DNA from: Neobacillus niacini
GTDB lineage: Bacteria > Bacillota > Bacilli > Bacillales > Cytobacillaceae
Assembly (NCBI RefSeq): GCF_000759675.1
Contig: NZ_BAWM01000101.1
Location: 1-64,000 of the forward strand
Direction: 5' to 3'
Length of the DNA: 64,000 bases
Below are positions 8,113 through 16,499 of this stretch, one piece after another. The translations under genes and the position numbers were made by a program. The first letter of the stretch is position 1. Each line of letters begins with the position of its first letter. The notes under the pieces are model-generated. The model was given only the letters and a program-made list of their open reading frames with translations, did not search any database and was not told the DNA's origin.

Positions 8113-8721
8113 CTAATAAGCCAAATGATAAATTAAAAATCGTTCATTCTGATTATGCTCATATAAACCCGGAAGTTGGACTTCCTTCCTTAATTCAAAT
8201 AAGGTGTTATTTTCTAAAAAGTAGATATAATCTTCAGAGGGATAATATAAAATCACGTCTACCTCACGTTTGAATTTTTCCACTGAAACCAAAATATTAT
8301 TAATGATTTTCCAAAATATCGGAATCGTAAAAGGGTTAAAAAAATAAAAACGATTATCTAAAGGATTAATTTCATATTTTTCAGCCAAGCAGCAATGAAA
8401 TTGAATTTTATCTTTAGCATTTTTAAATTTTTTCAAATAACTAGTTTGGTTTTCAACTGCCTCTTGGTATAAAGTCTCATTCATTTCGATCCCTACAACA
8501 GAAGCATGAAATAAGTAATGAATAAAGAAATTTAATCTTCCTTTTCCACAACCAAAATCAACAATATGATCGTTACTAGTCAATTCATATTGAGCAAATA
8601 ATTTTTCAAGTGCACTATAGGGCGTCGGCTCATACCTGTGATAATGGAAAGACTTCGTGTATCCTTTTTGGTCTCCTCCAGTACTTATGTTCAGCAATTC
8701 ATCATAATTCTGTTCCTTCAT
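8113..8721 (-). CDS. SAM-dependent methyltransferase
   Basis: This protein of about 202 residues has a Rossmann-fold methyltransferase core. Motif I is IVDFGCGKGRLNFF and the acidic end of strand 2 is VVGIEMNETLYQEA. The substrate is unknown. ATG at 8721 has GGAG seven bases upstream (GGAGTATACTAATG) and is preferred over 8739. It lies downstream of the sco and membrane-protein genes on the same strand with a 33-base gap, so it may be the last gene of that unit. It converges with the UvrC-like gene, whose stop is 17 bases away. Confidence 0.75.
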   Translation of the reverse strand: MKEQNYDELLNISTGGDQKGYTKSFHYHRYEPTPYSALEKLFAQYELTSNDHIVDFGCGKGRLNFFIHYLFHASVVGIEMNETLYQEAVENQTSYLKKFKNAKDKIQFHCCLAEKYEINPLDNRFYFFNPFTIPIFWKIINNILVSVEKFKREVDVILYYPSEDYIYFLENNTLFELRKEVQLPGLYEHNQNERFLIYHLAY

Positions 8722-8754
8722 TAGTATACTCCTGCCCACCCCATAAACTCTTAT

Positions 8755-9312
8755 TCATTCATAAGCCGAAGGGTCGATAAAAAAATTGTACCCCAAATAG
8801 ATTACCAAACCTATTGCTGTCGTTAAAAATGCCCAGCCAAGAGTTACTTGCTCAATTAGAAGATAGTTATTACATAATTGCACAGGGGACCAAATATATA
8901 ACCATCCCAATCCAATAAACATAACTGTGAAACTAATAATAACAACATTTTTTCCTAATGAACTGAGTTTTTTCCAACTATTTCGTAAAGAAACTCCTGC
9001 TAAAAATGGCAAACTAAAAAATTTAAATGCTTCAACGGTCTGTGTAGTCAATGCTTCATCCATTGTTCGGGGTAACATCCAGTATACCATGATAATGACA
9101 AATAAAAGAATTCCTGGAAGTCCATTACTATTCCACTTTACGAAAAATCCCGGAAATCTTTTTTGGAAAAATCGTGCCATTAAGAATCCCGCAATCACCA
9201 GCATCGGCATTTGCATATGCATATGAATAACCATTACTGATTCCATGAAATTTGCAACCGGAGGTATAACTAAGAAAATAAATAATAATAAGCCATAAAA
9301 TGACTGATTCAT
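8755..9312 (-). CDS. His/Met-rich integral membrane protein next to sco
   Basis: This 185-residue protein has five or six predicted membrane spans. After the first span it carries IHMHMQMPM, a dense His/Met cluster of the kind that binds copper(I). The family was not identified with certainty. It starts 3 bases after the sco stop, and both belong to the oxidase gene cluster. A role in copper delivery to, or assembly of, the ba3 oxidase is therefore reasonable but inferred. A membrane-topology or heme-handling role is an alternative. Confidence 0.6.
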   Translation of the reverse strand: MNQSFYGLLLFIFLVIPPVANFMESVMVIHMHMQMPMLVIAGFLMARFFQKRFPGFFVKWNSNGLPGILLFVIIMVYWMLPRTMDEALTTQTVEAFKFFSLPFLAGVSLRNSWKKLSSLGKNVVIISFTVMFIGLGWLYIWSPVQLCNNYLLIEQVTLGWAFLTTAIGLVIYLGYNFFIDPSAYE

Positions 9313-9315
9313 AGT

Positions 9316-9963
9316 TCACTCCTCCGTTCCATTTTCAAGAAGGTTAATAACTGTTTTAGCAGCTTCATCTATTTCTTTGTAATCCAAAACATTTATCAAA
9401 CTACCTTTTTTATCAACTAAATAAAAGGCAGAGTTATGTGCAAAATTGCCATACTCATCAGGAATAACAATGACACCAAATCGATCTAACAAAGATTTCA
9501 ATTCGGCTTGATCGCTAATTCTAGCCATCCTCCAGGTTTCCCCATCACTGTTAAAAAAGTCTTTATATTTGTTTAAGGTAGCAGGATCATCTCTCTCGGG
9601 ATCAAAGCTGATACTTAAAAAAACAATGTCTTCACCGAGATACTTGCTTGGCACCTTATCATACACTTGCGCCATGTTGTATTCTAATTCAGGGCAAACC
9701 GTTGTACAGGAAGTATATAAAAATGTAATAAATACATATTTGTCTTCAAATTCAGAAATCGAATATTTTCGTCCCTTGTTATCTTCAAGCGTAACTTCTG
9801 GGAATTTTGGTTTATCATCAATCAGCTGCTTCACTCTTGCAGTTTCGGCAGTAAATGCACTGAATCCATCCGTTCCTATAAAAAATAATACGAACCCAAA
9901 CACGAGAACTAAAAATAACGAGATTGTATTATGTCTATTTTTGATCATAGAGACCACATCCAT
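9316..9963 (-). CDS. SCO1/SenC copper chaperone
   Basis: This 215-residue protein is anchored by one N-terminal membrane helix (about 12-32) with a thioredoxin-like outer domain. The copper-binding CxxxC is in TSCTTVCPE, and the third ligand His is probably in FAHNSAFYLVD. SCO proteins load the CuA site of cytochrome oxidase subunit II. The genes for the ba3-type subunits with a CuA site lie directly upstream, separated by a repeat element. It is the only sco gene in the window. Confidence 0.9.
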   Translation of the reverse strand: MDVVSMIKNRHNTISLFLVLVFGFVLFFIGTDGFSAFTAETARVKQLIDDKPKFPEVTLEDNKGRKYSISEFEDKYVFITFLYTSCTTVCPELEYNMAQVYDKVPSKYLGEDIVFLSISFDPERDDPATLNKYKDFFNSDGETWRMARISDQAELKSLLDRFGVIVIPDEYGNFAHNSAFYLVDKKGSLINVLDYKEIDEAAKTVINLLENGTEE

Positions 9964-10001
9964 CTCTGTTTTCTATATTTAAAAAGTCATTCAAATAAGC
10001 A

Positions 10002-10039
10002 TAAAGAGACAGCCCAGAAACTTCGAGCTATCTCTTTAT
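10002..10039 (-). terminator. Hairpin downstream of oxidase subunit I
   Basis: ATAAAGAGA-C-AGC and GCT-A-TCTCTTTAT form a stem of about 12 bp with an 11-base loop. The T-run is weak, so termination may be partial. It lies between the oxidase genes and sco. Confidence 0.45.
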
Positions 10040-10049
10040 CAGTCCATTC

Positions 10050-10172
10050 TGTCCAGCTCCAGCGCCTAGGGGCTCGGGGTCATAAGCCAATCCGTCAGGA
10101 AGGTTAAAGAGCAACCTTCCCGCCGGCTCGTCTTATGCCTGTCGCCCCTGGTCAAGGCGCTTCCGCTTTTCG
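10050..10172. repeat. GC-rich multi-hairpin intergenic repeat
   Basis: The element is about 120 bp. AGCGCC and GGCGCT pair near its ends, CATAAG and CTTATG pair inside, and GGAAGGTT...AACCTTCC forms a central hairpin. GC content is well above that of the flanks. The same kind of sequence (CCAGCTCCAGCGCC, GGCGCTTCCGCTTTT) is recalled as a common intergenic repeat in Bacillaceae. It is a different family from the 131-bp elements. Confidence 0.7.
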
Positions 10173-10174
10173 TT

Positions 10175-11863
10175 TTACCAAGTCTTAAACGGTGGTGATC
10201 CTGGAGGTGCGTTTACGATAAATTCTGTAAGCGGGATTACATATGCCATTGCTACGACGATTAACATGATAACAATCCAAAGGCCCCAGCGCTCTGTCAA
10301 ATAAGGAGTTTTTGTTGCGTTATCTTCTTCCTCAGCAATTGGGAATTCTGTTTCACCTTTTGGTGCAAAGAACATCATATTGAATACGGCGTACACTTGA
10401 AGAATAACACCGATAATTAGTAACGTACCGCCAACTGCTAATAACATCAAGTATGGATCCCAGCCTAATGCTGTTGCATGATCTCCATAAGTTGAGTAAG
10501 AAGTTCTTCTTGGTGAACCAAGCAAACCAACGTAGTGCATAGAACCAGACATAAAGATCATACCAATTGTCCAAATCCATGTTTGGATAACACCTAATCG
10601 ATTGATTTGCGGCGTTAATACGCGGTTTGAAATATAAGGAACTAACCAATAACTGATTCCAAAGAATGTCATAACGACTGACATACCTAATGTTAAGTGG
10701 AAATGCCCAACAATCCACATTGTATTATGAACAACTTGGTCTAATTGGTTTGTGCTTTGTGCAATACCGCCAGCTCCAGCTGGAATGAAGGCAACCATTG
10801 CAATGAATGGTGCTAGGAATCGAACATCGCCCCATGGCATTTTCTTCCACCAGCCAACTAAACCTTTGCCGCCCTTTCTTCTTGCTGTACGTTCAAATAC
10901 TGCGAACAGTGCAAAGGCTGTCATGAGTGATGGGAATCCAATTGCCAAACTCATAAATACGTGCATGAATTTAACAACTTCATTAATACCTGGGTCAATG
11001 ATTTGGTGATGGAATCCACCAGTGATGTTCATAATGACTAGAGCGATAATAACCACTCGCGTTAATAAATCACTCCATCGCTTTCCGCCGATAATTTTTG
11101 GTACAACTACGTACCATGCAGAAACAGCTGTTAAATACCAGATATTAACCAATGTGTGTCCAAAAGCCCAGAACAGTGTACGAGCGACCATTACATTGAT
11201 CGTTTCAACCCAGCCAAATACCCATGGAATAATCATAAATAATACTTCAACTGCTACAAACATTAGAGCGAAAAATAATAGAACGAATACACCAGTTGCA
11301 AAGTAAGAAAGAATTGGAACGTGTTGTCCTTTATGATTTTTTCTCCAATTCGCTACTTGGATAAATGCCCCAATACAGCACATCCAAACACCAACTACGA
11401 TTAATGCTAAACCAATATAAAATACAGGATGTGCAGCCATCGGCGGATAGAATGTGTACATAACAGATGCTTCATTCATTAAGATAGGAATGACAGCTAA
11501 TACAAATCCAATCAACTTTATTACGAAACCAGACCAAGCGAACTTCCTTACTTTTGGAAGAAGCCCCCCTAAATTATGAGAAAGTGCTGCATAAAAGTAT
11601 CCAATGGTAAAGAATGCCGTTAACACGAGGATTAGCAATAATCCATGTGCAGTCAATACTTGATAATAATTAAACCAAGTTGGTAACTCTAACAATCCTG
11701 CTCTGTTTAAACCTTGTAATAATCCTAAAAATCCTCCAACTAATAATGCGATAAATGCTACAGCTATATATGATTTCGATATTTTTGCATCCTCTGGGTA
11801 AAATCCCAGCATTTTATTTGTTTTATCTTTAAAACCTGTTTTTAAATCTGCTTCCATTTTCAT
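10175..11863 (-). CDS. cbaA: Cytochrome c oxidase subunit I, ba3 type
   Basis: This 562-residue protein has 13-14 membrane spans and is a B-family heme-copper oxidase catalytic subunit. His-bearing segments for the two hemes and CuB are visible: LTAHGLLLILV, AFGHTLVNIWYL, GGFHHQIIDPG and MWIVGHFHLTLG. It reduces oxygen at the membrane while pumping protons, and the B family is suited to low oxygen. The ATG at 11863 follows AAGGGGGGATATTAG. Subunits II and IIa lie just upstream. The symbol follows the ba3 operon convention. Confidence 0.93.
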   Translation of the reverse strand: MKMEADLKTGFKDKTNKMLGFYPEDAKISKSYIAVAFIALLVGGFLGLLQGLNRAGLLELPTWFNYYQVLTAHGLLLILVLTAFFTIGYFYAALSHNLGGLLPKVRKFAWSGFVIKLIGFVLAVIPILMNEASVMYTFYPPMAAHPVFYIGLALIVVGVWMCCIGAFIQVANWRKNHKGQHVPILSYFATGVFVLLFFALMFVAVEVLFMIIPWVFGWVETINVMVARTLFWAFGHTLVNIWYLTAVSAWYVVVPKIIGGKRWSDLLTRVVIIALVIMNITGGFHHQIIDPGINEVVKFMHVFMSLAIGFPSLMTAFALFAVFERTARRKGGKGLVGWWKKMPWGDVRFLAPFIAMVAFIPAGAGGIAQSTNQLDQVVHNTMWIVGHFHLTLGMSVVMTFFGISYWLVPYISNRVLTPQINRLGVIQTWIWTIGMIFMSGSMHYVGLLGSPRRTSYSTYGDHATALGWDPYLMLLAVGGTLLIIGVILQVYAVFNMMFFAPKGETEFPIAEEEDNATKTPYLTERWGLWIVIMLIVVAMAYVIPLTEFIVNAPPGSPPFKTW

Positions 11864-11876
11864 CTAATATCCCCCC

Positions 11877-12344
11877 TTATTTAACCGTAATCGTTGTACT
11901 CATTACTTGGTGACCTGCACCACAATATTCATTACAGATAACTAAATAATTACCCGGTTTATCAAATGTTTGTGTGATTTTTTGGATATGACCTGGCATA
12001 ACCATTGCATTAATGTTTGTGCCTGCCACTTCAAATCCATGTACAACATCTTTTGAAGTTAAAATAAATGTAACCTTTGCCCCAGCAGGTATTTCAATGT
12101 TGTTTGGAGTAAAACCAAATGCTTGTAGGGTCATAACAACTTCATATTCATTGTCGCCTATTTGTTTTACCCCAGGTTCATTGAACGGAGCTATTTCATC
12201 CACCTTCTGAGGATCAATGGTTTCCATATTACTTGGTGGTCCCATTTCAAGTGCAAAAGCCTGGTAACCAGTGATTAACATGAATCCCATAATGATACCA
12301 AAACTTATCGTAAGCCATATTTTTTCATCAAGATGCATTTTCAT
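11877..12344 (-). CDS. cbaB: Cytochrome c oxidase subunit II, ba3 type
   Basis: This protein of about 155 residues has one N-terminal membrane anchor and a cupredoxin domain. The CuA ligands are in VICNEYCGAGHQVM, with another His in DVVHGFEVAG. It accepts electrons from cytochrome c. A GTG at 12353 is open, but ATG at 12344 has AAGGGG seven bases ahead and is preferred. It is 13 bases ahead of subunit I and 12 bases behind the small subunit. Confidence 0.93.
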   Translation of the reverse strand: MKMHLDEKIWLTISFGIIMGFMLITGYQAFALEMGPPSNMETIDPQKVDEIAPFNEPGVKQIGDNEYEVVMTLQAFGFTPNNIEIPAGAKVTFILTSKDVVHGFEVAGTNINAMVMPGHIQKITQTFDKPGNYLVICNEYCGAGHQVMSTTITVK

Positions 12345-12356
12345 TTTTTTCACCCC

Positions 12357-12500
12357 TTATATTCTGGCCATATAAAGCCCGTATAGTACTAGATACGTAG
12401 CAACAATCACGACTCCAACCACTGTTACGGAAATCCATGTTCCTTTTAATGGTGCTTCGTGTTCTTTATTACTTTTGTGATTCACTTTTGCAGCTCCCAT
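12357..12500 (-). CDS. cbaD: Cytochrome c oxidase subunit IIa-like small protein
   Basis: This 47-residue protein has a polar N-terminus (MGAAKVNHKSNKEHEAPLKG) and a single membrane helix (WISVTVVGVVIVATYLVLYG). In ba3 oxidases subunit IIa is a one-helix protein that replaces the first helix of ordinary subunit II, which fits the one-helix subunit II encoded next. ATG at 12500 is preceded by AAGGGGGTTGAATTTTCA. The position at the head of the operon supports the call; the symbol is by analogy. Confidence 0.75.
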   Translation of the reverse strand: MGAAKVNHKSNKEHEAPLKGTWISVTVVGVVIVATYLVLYGLYMARI

Positions 12501-12619
12501 TGAAAATTCAACCCCCTTAATTTGTTCTTACCTCTATCATAATTGCGAGGGATTCTCAGTGTAGTGAACTGCATCACGGGCACGAAAATTTTTTTAAAAA
12601 TTGCTCTGTTAAACTTGGT

Positions 12620-12750
12620 TGTTGATTTTCGTTCCAGGCACTTCGCTTTCCGCGGGCGACCGCCGAGCCTCCTCGACACTGCGTGTCTGCGGGGTCTCGC
12701 CTGTCTCGCTTCTCCCGCAGGAGTCTTCGTGCCTTCCACTCCAATCAACA
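12620..12750. repeat. 131-bp GC-rich element with terminal inverted repeats (copy 2)
   Basis: This second copy is inverted relative to 6823-6953 and has the same length. Its ends are TGTTGATT and AATCAACA. The minus strand has GACTCCTGCGGGAG, GAGACCCCGCAG, TCGAGGAGGCTC and CCGCGGAAAGCGAAG in the same order as copy 1. It fills most of the 350-base gap between the heme O synthase and oxidase genes. Nothing else apart from the ctaB terminator was seen in that gap. Confidence 0.85.
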
Positions 12751-12793
12751 AGTGGTTAAAATCAACATTATTCTTTAACAAAGCCTTAAAAAT

Positions 12794-12840
12794 AAAAAAA
12801 CTGCCCCTGATCTGCTAAATTAATGCAGCTCAGAGACAGT
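12794..12840 (-). terminator. Terminator downstream of ctaB
   Basis: On the minus strand, ACTGTCTCTGAGCTGC pairs with GCAGATCAGGGGCAGT with a few mismatches. Seven T residues follow. It lies 12 bases past the heme O synthase stop. Confidence 0.8.
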
Positions 12841-12851
12841 GCTCTCTTTTT

Positions 12852-13772
12852 TTAAAAGATAGTAACAATAACCATCAACAAAAACAGGATTGTTATATAA
12901 TTTACAGAATACAGAAAAATTACGTGTGCCCACTTTAAATCGTTTTTGGTAAAAAGTCCACTGATACTAACAGCTAACCAGCCCACATTGAAAATAGTGG
13001 CAATCACAACAAATGTTGTACCAAGAGGTGCTAAAAAAAACGGAAAAGGCAGTAAACAGGATACATAAACTATAATTTGAACTTTTGTTACTTTAAACCC
13101 ACGGACCACTGGCAGCATCGCTACTCCTGCAGCCGTATATTCTTTACATTTTTTCATAGCAATCGCGAAAGTATGAGGCATTTGAAAAATAAATAAGATC
13201 AGAAATAATATAATGGGAACAATATGCAGACTTGACTCAACTGCTGCCCAACCGATTAACGGAGTAACAGCCCCGGATACACTCCCGATGATCGTATTAA
13301 ACGTATATCTTCGTTTTGACCATATCGTATACAAAAATACATAAGTAAACCAACCCACGAATCCATAAACTGTAGTTTCGACGGTCGTAAAAAGTAAAAG
13401 AATAAACCCAATAATGGTAAAGGCGATCCCCATTGACAAGACCACTTTTAGAGGAATATTTCCTGTTACTGTTGGACGATTTTTAGTCCTTTCCATTACT
13501 GTATCTATATCGACATCATACCAGTTATTTAGGATAAGGGCTCCCGCCATAACCATTGTACTTCCGATAATGGTTAGCAGGGCTATTTCCCAGTAATCAA
13601 CAAATGATTTACCAGTAAAATGTAACGCTAACCACAATCCTGTAAAGACCGGCAAGACATTTGCAAGCAATACACCTGCCTTAAAAAGTGCCTTTAAATC
13701 TCTGATTAAGGTTGAAATATTTAATAAAGGTGTTTCCCCTTTTTCACTAGAAGGTATTTCGTTTATACCCAT
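12852..13772 (-). CDS. ctaB: Protoheme IX farnesyltransferase (heme O synthase)
   Basis: This 306-residue UbiA-family prenyltransferase has about nine membrane spans. The first Asp-rich motif is NNWYDVDIDTVMERTKNRP, and the second region is CKEYTAAGVAMLPVV. It adds farnesyl to heme B to make heme O, the precursor of heme A used in cytochrome oxidases, which fits the oxidase genes downstream. The second motif has Lys-Cys-Lys where many CtaB proteins have Asp residues, so it may be a diverged paralogue. The ATG follows AGGAGGTATAATAA. Confidence 0.88.
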   Translation of the reverse strand: MGINEIPSSEKGETPLLNISTLIRDLKALFKAGVLLANVLPVFTGLWLALHFTGKSFVDYWEIALLTIIGSTMVMAGALILNNWYDVDIDTVMERTKNRPTVTGNIPLKVVLSMGIAFTIIGFILLLFTTVETTVYGFVGWFTYVFLYTIWSKRRYTFNTIIGSVSGAVTPLIGWAAVESSLHIVPIILFLILFIFQMPHTFAIAMKKCKEYTAAGVAMLPVVRGFKVTKVQIIVYVSCLLPFPFFLAPLGTTFVVIATIFNVGWLAVSISGLFTKNDLKWAHVIFLYSVNYITILFLLMVIVTIF

Positions 13773-13863
13773 TTATTATACCTCCTAACCATTCCTCTAC
13801 CTTCATTAAAACATACTTTTACTGCATTTAGCATGATATGTATCACTTTTAGGTTTTAAACAC

Positions 13864-14625
13864 TTACCATCCTCTTCCTGCACCACCGCCTCCTGAAGAA
13901 CCTCCTCCTCCTCCTCTGGAGCCGCCGCCGCCACCACCGCCTCCGCCTCTTCCACGTGAGATGATGGAAAGTAGAAGATAGGTAAGAGTCCCTCCAAAAA
14001 ACTTAAAATCAAGAATCACAACAACGACGACAATAATGATCAATAGCCATGAGGGTATCCCTAGCCCTTCGTCACCAGTAGAAGGTTGAGCTTGCTTATC
14101 AGTGGTCGGCAGCCCTCCCGCTTTTCCATATTCGGCTAATACCTCATTTGCCAGTGCCTTGTAGGTTTCTATTATTGCTTTGTTGTGCTGATTATTTTGA
14201 AGGTATGGAATGGCATGTTCATCAAGAATGCGCCCTGCTTTTCCATCAGGGATTCTTCCTTCTAGTCCATAGCCTACTTCGATTCTAATTAAACGTTCAG
14301 TAACGGCAATAACTAACAATACTCCATTGTTTTCTTTTTCATTTCCAATACCATATTGCCTGAAGGCTTCATTCGCGTATTCCTCAATCGTGTTTTCGCC
14401 AATGGTATCCACCGTTAAGACAGAAATTTGTGCGGTTGTTTGGTCTTCAATCTTTCTTCCTAAACTTCTTATTTCCGCTATTTCATCCGGAGTTAATACC
14501 TTAGCAAAATCTTGTACATAAATATCGCCAATGGGAGCTGGCATTTGGATATCCTCAGCAAATGCTCCACCTTGAAAAAGGAAAAAAAGGAAAAAAAGAA
14601 GGCTGAAGACCGCTTTCGGTTTCAT
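13864..14625 (-). CDS. TPM-domain membrane protein with Gly-rich tail
   Basis: This 253-residue protein has a signal peptide (1-23) and an extracytoplasmic TPM domain at about 30-150 (VQDFAKVLTPDEIAEI, NNGVLLVIAVTERLIRIEVG). A transmembrane helix lies at about 188-207, and the C-terminus consists almost wholly of Gly, Ser and Arg (about 222-253). TPM proteins are often paired with LemA, as here: this start overlaps the lemA stop by 4 bases. Their function is not settled; photosystem repair, phosphatase and membrane-stress roles have been proposed for homologues. Confidence 0.85.
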   Translation of the reverse strand: MKPKAVFSLLFFLFFLFQGGAFAEDIQMPAPIGDIYVQDFAKVLTPDEIAEIRSLGRKIEDQTTAQISVLTVDTIGENTIEEYANEAFRQYGIGNEKENNGVLLVIAVTERLIRIEVGYGLEGRIPDGKAGRILDEHAIPYLQNNQHNKAIIETYKALANEVLAEYGKAGGLPTTDKQAQPSTGDEGLGIPSWLLIIIVVVVVILDFKFFGGTLTYLLLSIISRGRGGGGGGGGGSRGGGGGSSGGGGAGRGW

Positions 14626-15200
14626 TCGCCATTGTCTCCAAAGTCAACCTCTGGGGCTTCTGAGGCTTTAGGATCAGCTGTGAAATATTCCTTTTCGTCA
14701 AAACCAGTTATTCCTGCAATGATGGCACCAGGAAATTGCTTTACCCTTTTGTTATAAACAGCAACCTGATCATTGTAATCCTTCCGTGCTACAGAAATTC
14801 TATTTTCAGTTCCAGACAGCTCATCCATTAATTGTGTAAACTGCAGGTCGGCTTTAAGATTTGGATAATTCTCAACTACAACAAGTAATCTGCTTAAAGC
14901 ACCCGTTAATTCAGCATTTGCTGTTGCTTCTTCTTCCACTGTGTCAGCTCCTGCTAATCTTGCACGTGCATCAGATATCGAGGCAATCACTTCTTTTTCA
15001 TGTGACGCATATCCTTTAACGGTATTGACAAGGTTTGGTATTAAATCCAGTCTTCGTTGAAGCTGATTTTCAATCTGTGCATAAGATTGGTCTACATTCT
15101 CTTCTAGGTTAACAAAATTGTTATAGCTCGACATTAACATAACCCCAAGTAAAACTATAACCGCAATAATAATTCCTATCACCATATATCCTTTTTTCAT
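14622..15200 (-). CDS. LemA family protein
   Basis: This protein of 192 residues has an N-terminal membrane helix (4-24) followed by an all-helical LemA domain (YNNFVNLEENVDQSYAQIEN, QRRLDLIPNLVNTVKGYA). The ATG at 15200 has AAGGAG nine bases upstream and is preferred to the open start at 15233. It is translationally coupled to the TPM gene. The function of LemA is not established; the LemA-TPM pair is conserved in Firmicutes. Confidence 0.9.
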   Translation of the reverse strand: MKKGYMVIGIIIAVIVLLGVMLMSSYNNFVNLEENVDQSYAQIENQLQRRLDLIPNLVNTVKGYASHEKEVIASISDARARLAGADTVEEEATANAELTGALSRLLVVVENYPNLKADLQFTQLMDELSGTENRISVARKDYNDQVAVYNKRVKQFPGAIIAGITGFDEKEYFTADPKASEAPEVDFGDNGE

Positions 15201-15290
15201 TTTGACACACTCCTTTCTTATAGTATGTATCACTTCCTATACGAAATATGAAAAGCTGTGCGGATTGATTGAATCCACACAGCTACGGAG

Positions 15291-15521
15291 TTACTTCTCT
15301 TTACTTTCATTCAATTCATCTATGAGCTGTTTTGTCCTTTTTGCATTTCCTTCTGCAAAGTTTGCAAGTCGATCTTTTAGTTCATCATCATCGTGAATCC
15401 GCTCGGCTGTGATCAAATAAGTCCTCATAAGATCTTCTTCTACTTCAATCGAATGCTCAAGAATTTCTTCAAGGTTATTTTTTTCTTCTTCATTCTTCCC
15501 TTTAAAAATATTTGCAGACAA
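15291..15521 (-). CDS. Small charged helical protein, unknown function
   Basis: This 76-residue acidic protein is predicted fully helical (NLEEILEHSIEVEEDLMRTY, NFAEGNAKRTKQLIDELNES). The start is a TTG at 15521, nine bases after AGAGGAGG. The pattern is reminiscent of small four-helix or ferritin-like fragments, but no family was recognised. It is encoded alone between lemA and hpt, and the strong ribosome binding site is the main evidence that it is real. Confidence 0.6.
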   Translation of the reverse strand: MSANIFKGKNEEEKNNLEEILEHSIEVEEDLMRTYLITAERIHDDDELKDRLANFAEGNAKRTKQLIDELNESKEK

Positions 15522-15552
15522 AGTATAAAACCTCCTCTAAGTTTGGGAAAAA

Positions 15553-16080
15553 CTAATACTCTTCCACGGTCGCAATATAAGGTAAATTCCTATACCTTTG
15601 TGCGTAGTCGATTCCATAACCAACTATGAATTCATCTGGGATCACAAAGCCAACATAATCCACTGGTAATTCAACTCTTCTTCTTTCAGGCTTGTCTAGG
15701 AGTGTGCAAATTTTAATCTGTTTCGGTTTATGCATATTCAAATGGTCTCTCAAAAAATGCAGAGTCAATCCGCTGTCTATGATATCTTCAACCACAACAA
15801 CATTTTTATTCGTGATATCCTCATCAAGATCCTTTAATAGCTTCACTTTTCCAGATGATTCTGTTTGATCGCTGTAGCTAGAAACTGAAATGAAATCAAC
15901 GTTAATATCTCCTTTCATCTCACGTATCAAGTCTGCTGCGAACACAAACGATCCTTTGAGCACAACGATTAACATAATTGCCTCATTGTTAAAATCTCTT
16001 TCGATTTCCTCTGCTAATTCTTTCACTCTTTGTTTAATTTTTGTTTCTGAAATCATCGTATCTTTCAATCTATAGGGCAC
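15553..16080 (-). CDS. hpt: Hypoxanthine phosphoribosyltransferase
   Basis: This 175-residue purine salvage enzyme joins hypoxanthine or guanine to PRPP. The PRPP-binding loop is VVVVEDIIDSGLTL, preceded by the flexible-loop Ser-Tyr (ISVSSYSD). The ending RYRNLPYIATVEEY is typical. The start is GTG at 16080 with AAGAAGG eight bases upstream. It is not in the usual tilS-hpt-ftsH context, so it may be a second copy in the genome. Confidence 0.88.
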   Translation of the reverse strand: MPYRLKDTMISETKIKQRVKELAEEIERDFNNEAIMLIVVLKGSFVFAADLIREMKGDINVDFISVSSYSDQTESSGKVKLLKDLDEDITNKNVVVVEDIIDSGLTLHFLRDHLNMHKPKQIKICTLLDKPERRRVELPVDYVGFVIPDEFIVGYGIDYAQRYRNLPYIATVEEY

Positions 16081-16181
16081 TAATCATACCTTCTTTCTAA
16101 AAAATCCTAACTAGACTCCATTATTATTCCAAAAAATAATACTGAATACAAATTTTTAAGATAATCAGTTGATTTGTGTAA

Positions 16182-16484
16182 CTAAACACTTTGTCTTTTT
16201 TCCGATACTGCCTCACTTACCATCTTGTACATACATTTTACTCCAGCTTCTGAAGCTTCAAAGCTTTAAGCATTTTCACTATCGATTCCAAGATTGTCCG
16301 CTTCTTTTTGTGCATCGATATTTGCACCTAAGAAAATGAATTCCCAACTATATTTCTCTTGCTGGTGTTTAATCAACTCTTTCACTTTTTTATAGGTAAA
16401 TTCACGGCTGGCATTTTCAAAGCCATCTGTTGTGATGACAAAAATAACCTTCCCTCCATTATTTGGTCGCTTGCTAAGCGACAT
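16182..16484 (-). pseudogene. Remnant of a VWA-domain protein
   Basis: The frame opens abruptly at 16484 with no ribosome binding site and reads GGKVIFVITTDGFENASREF, then HQQEKYSWEFIFLGANIDA, the C-terminal half of a von Willebrand A domain. After a TAA at 16266 the same frame continues plausibly (SFEASEAGVKCMYKMVSEAV) to 16182. The N-terminal half with the metal-site DxSxS is missing, and one in-frame stop interrupts the rest. The 5' end abuts the divergent gene at 16500, so a deletion has removed the start. Confidence 0.75.
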
Positions 16485-16499
16485 TTTTGGAGGTAGATT

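Noticed and set aside
12482..12781. Minus-strand 99-residue frame and its plus-strand counterpart
   Set aside because: Both run through the second GC-rich repeat element and have no ribosome binding site or recognisable product.
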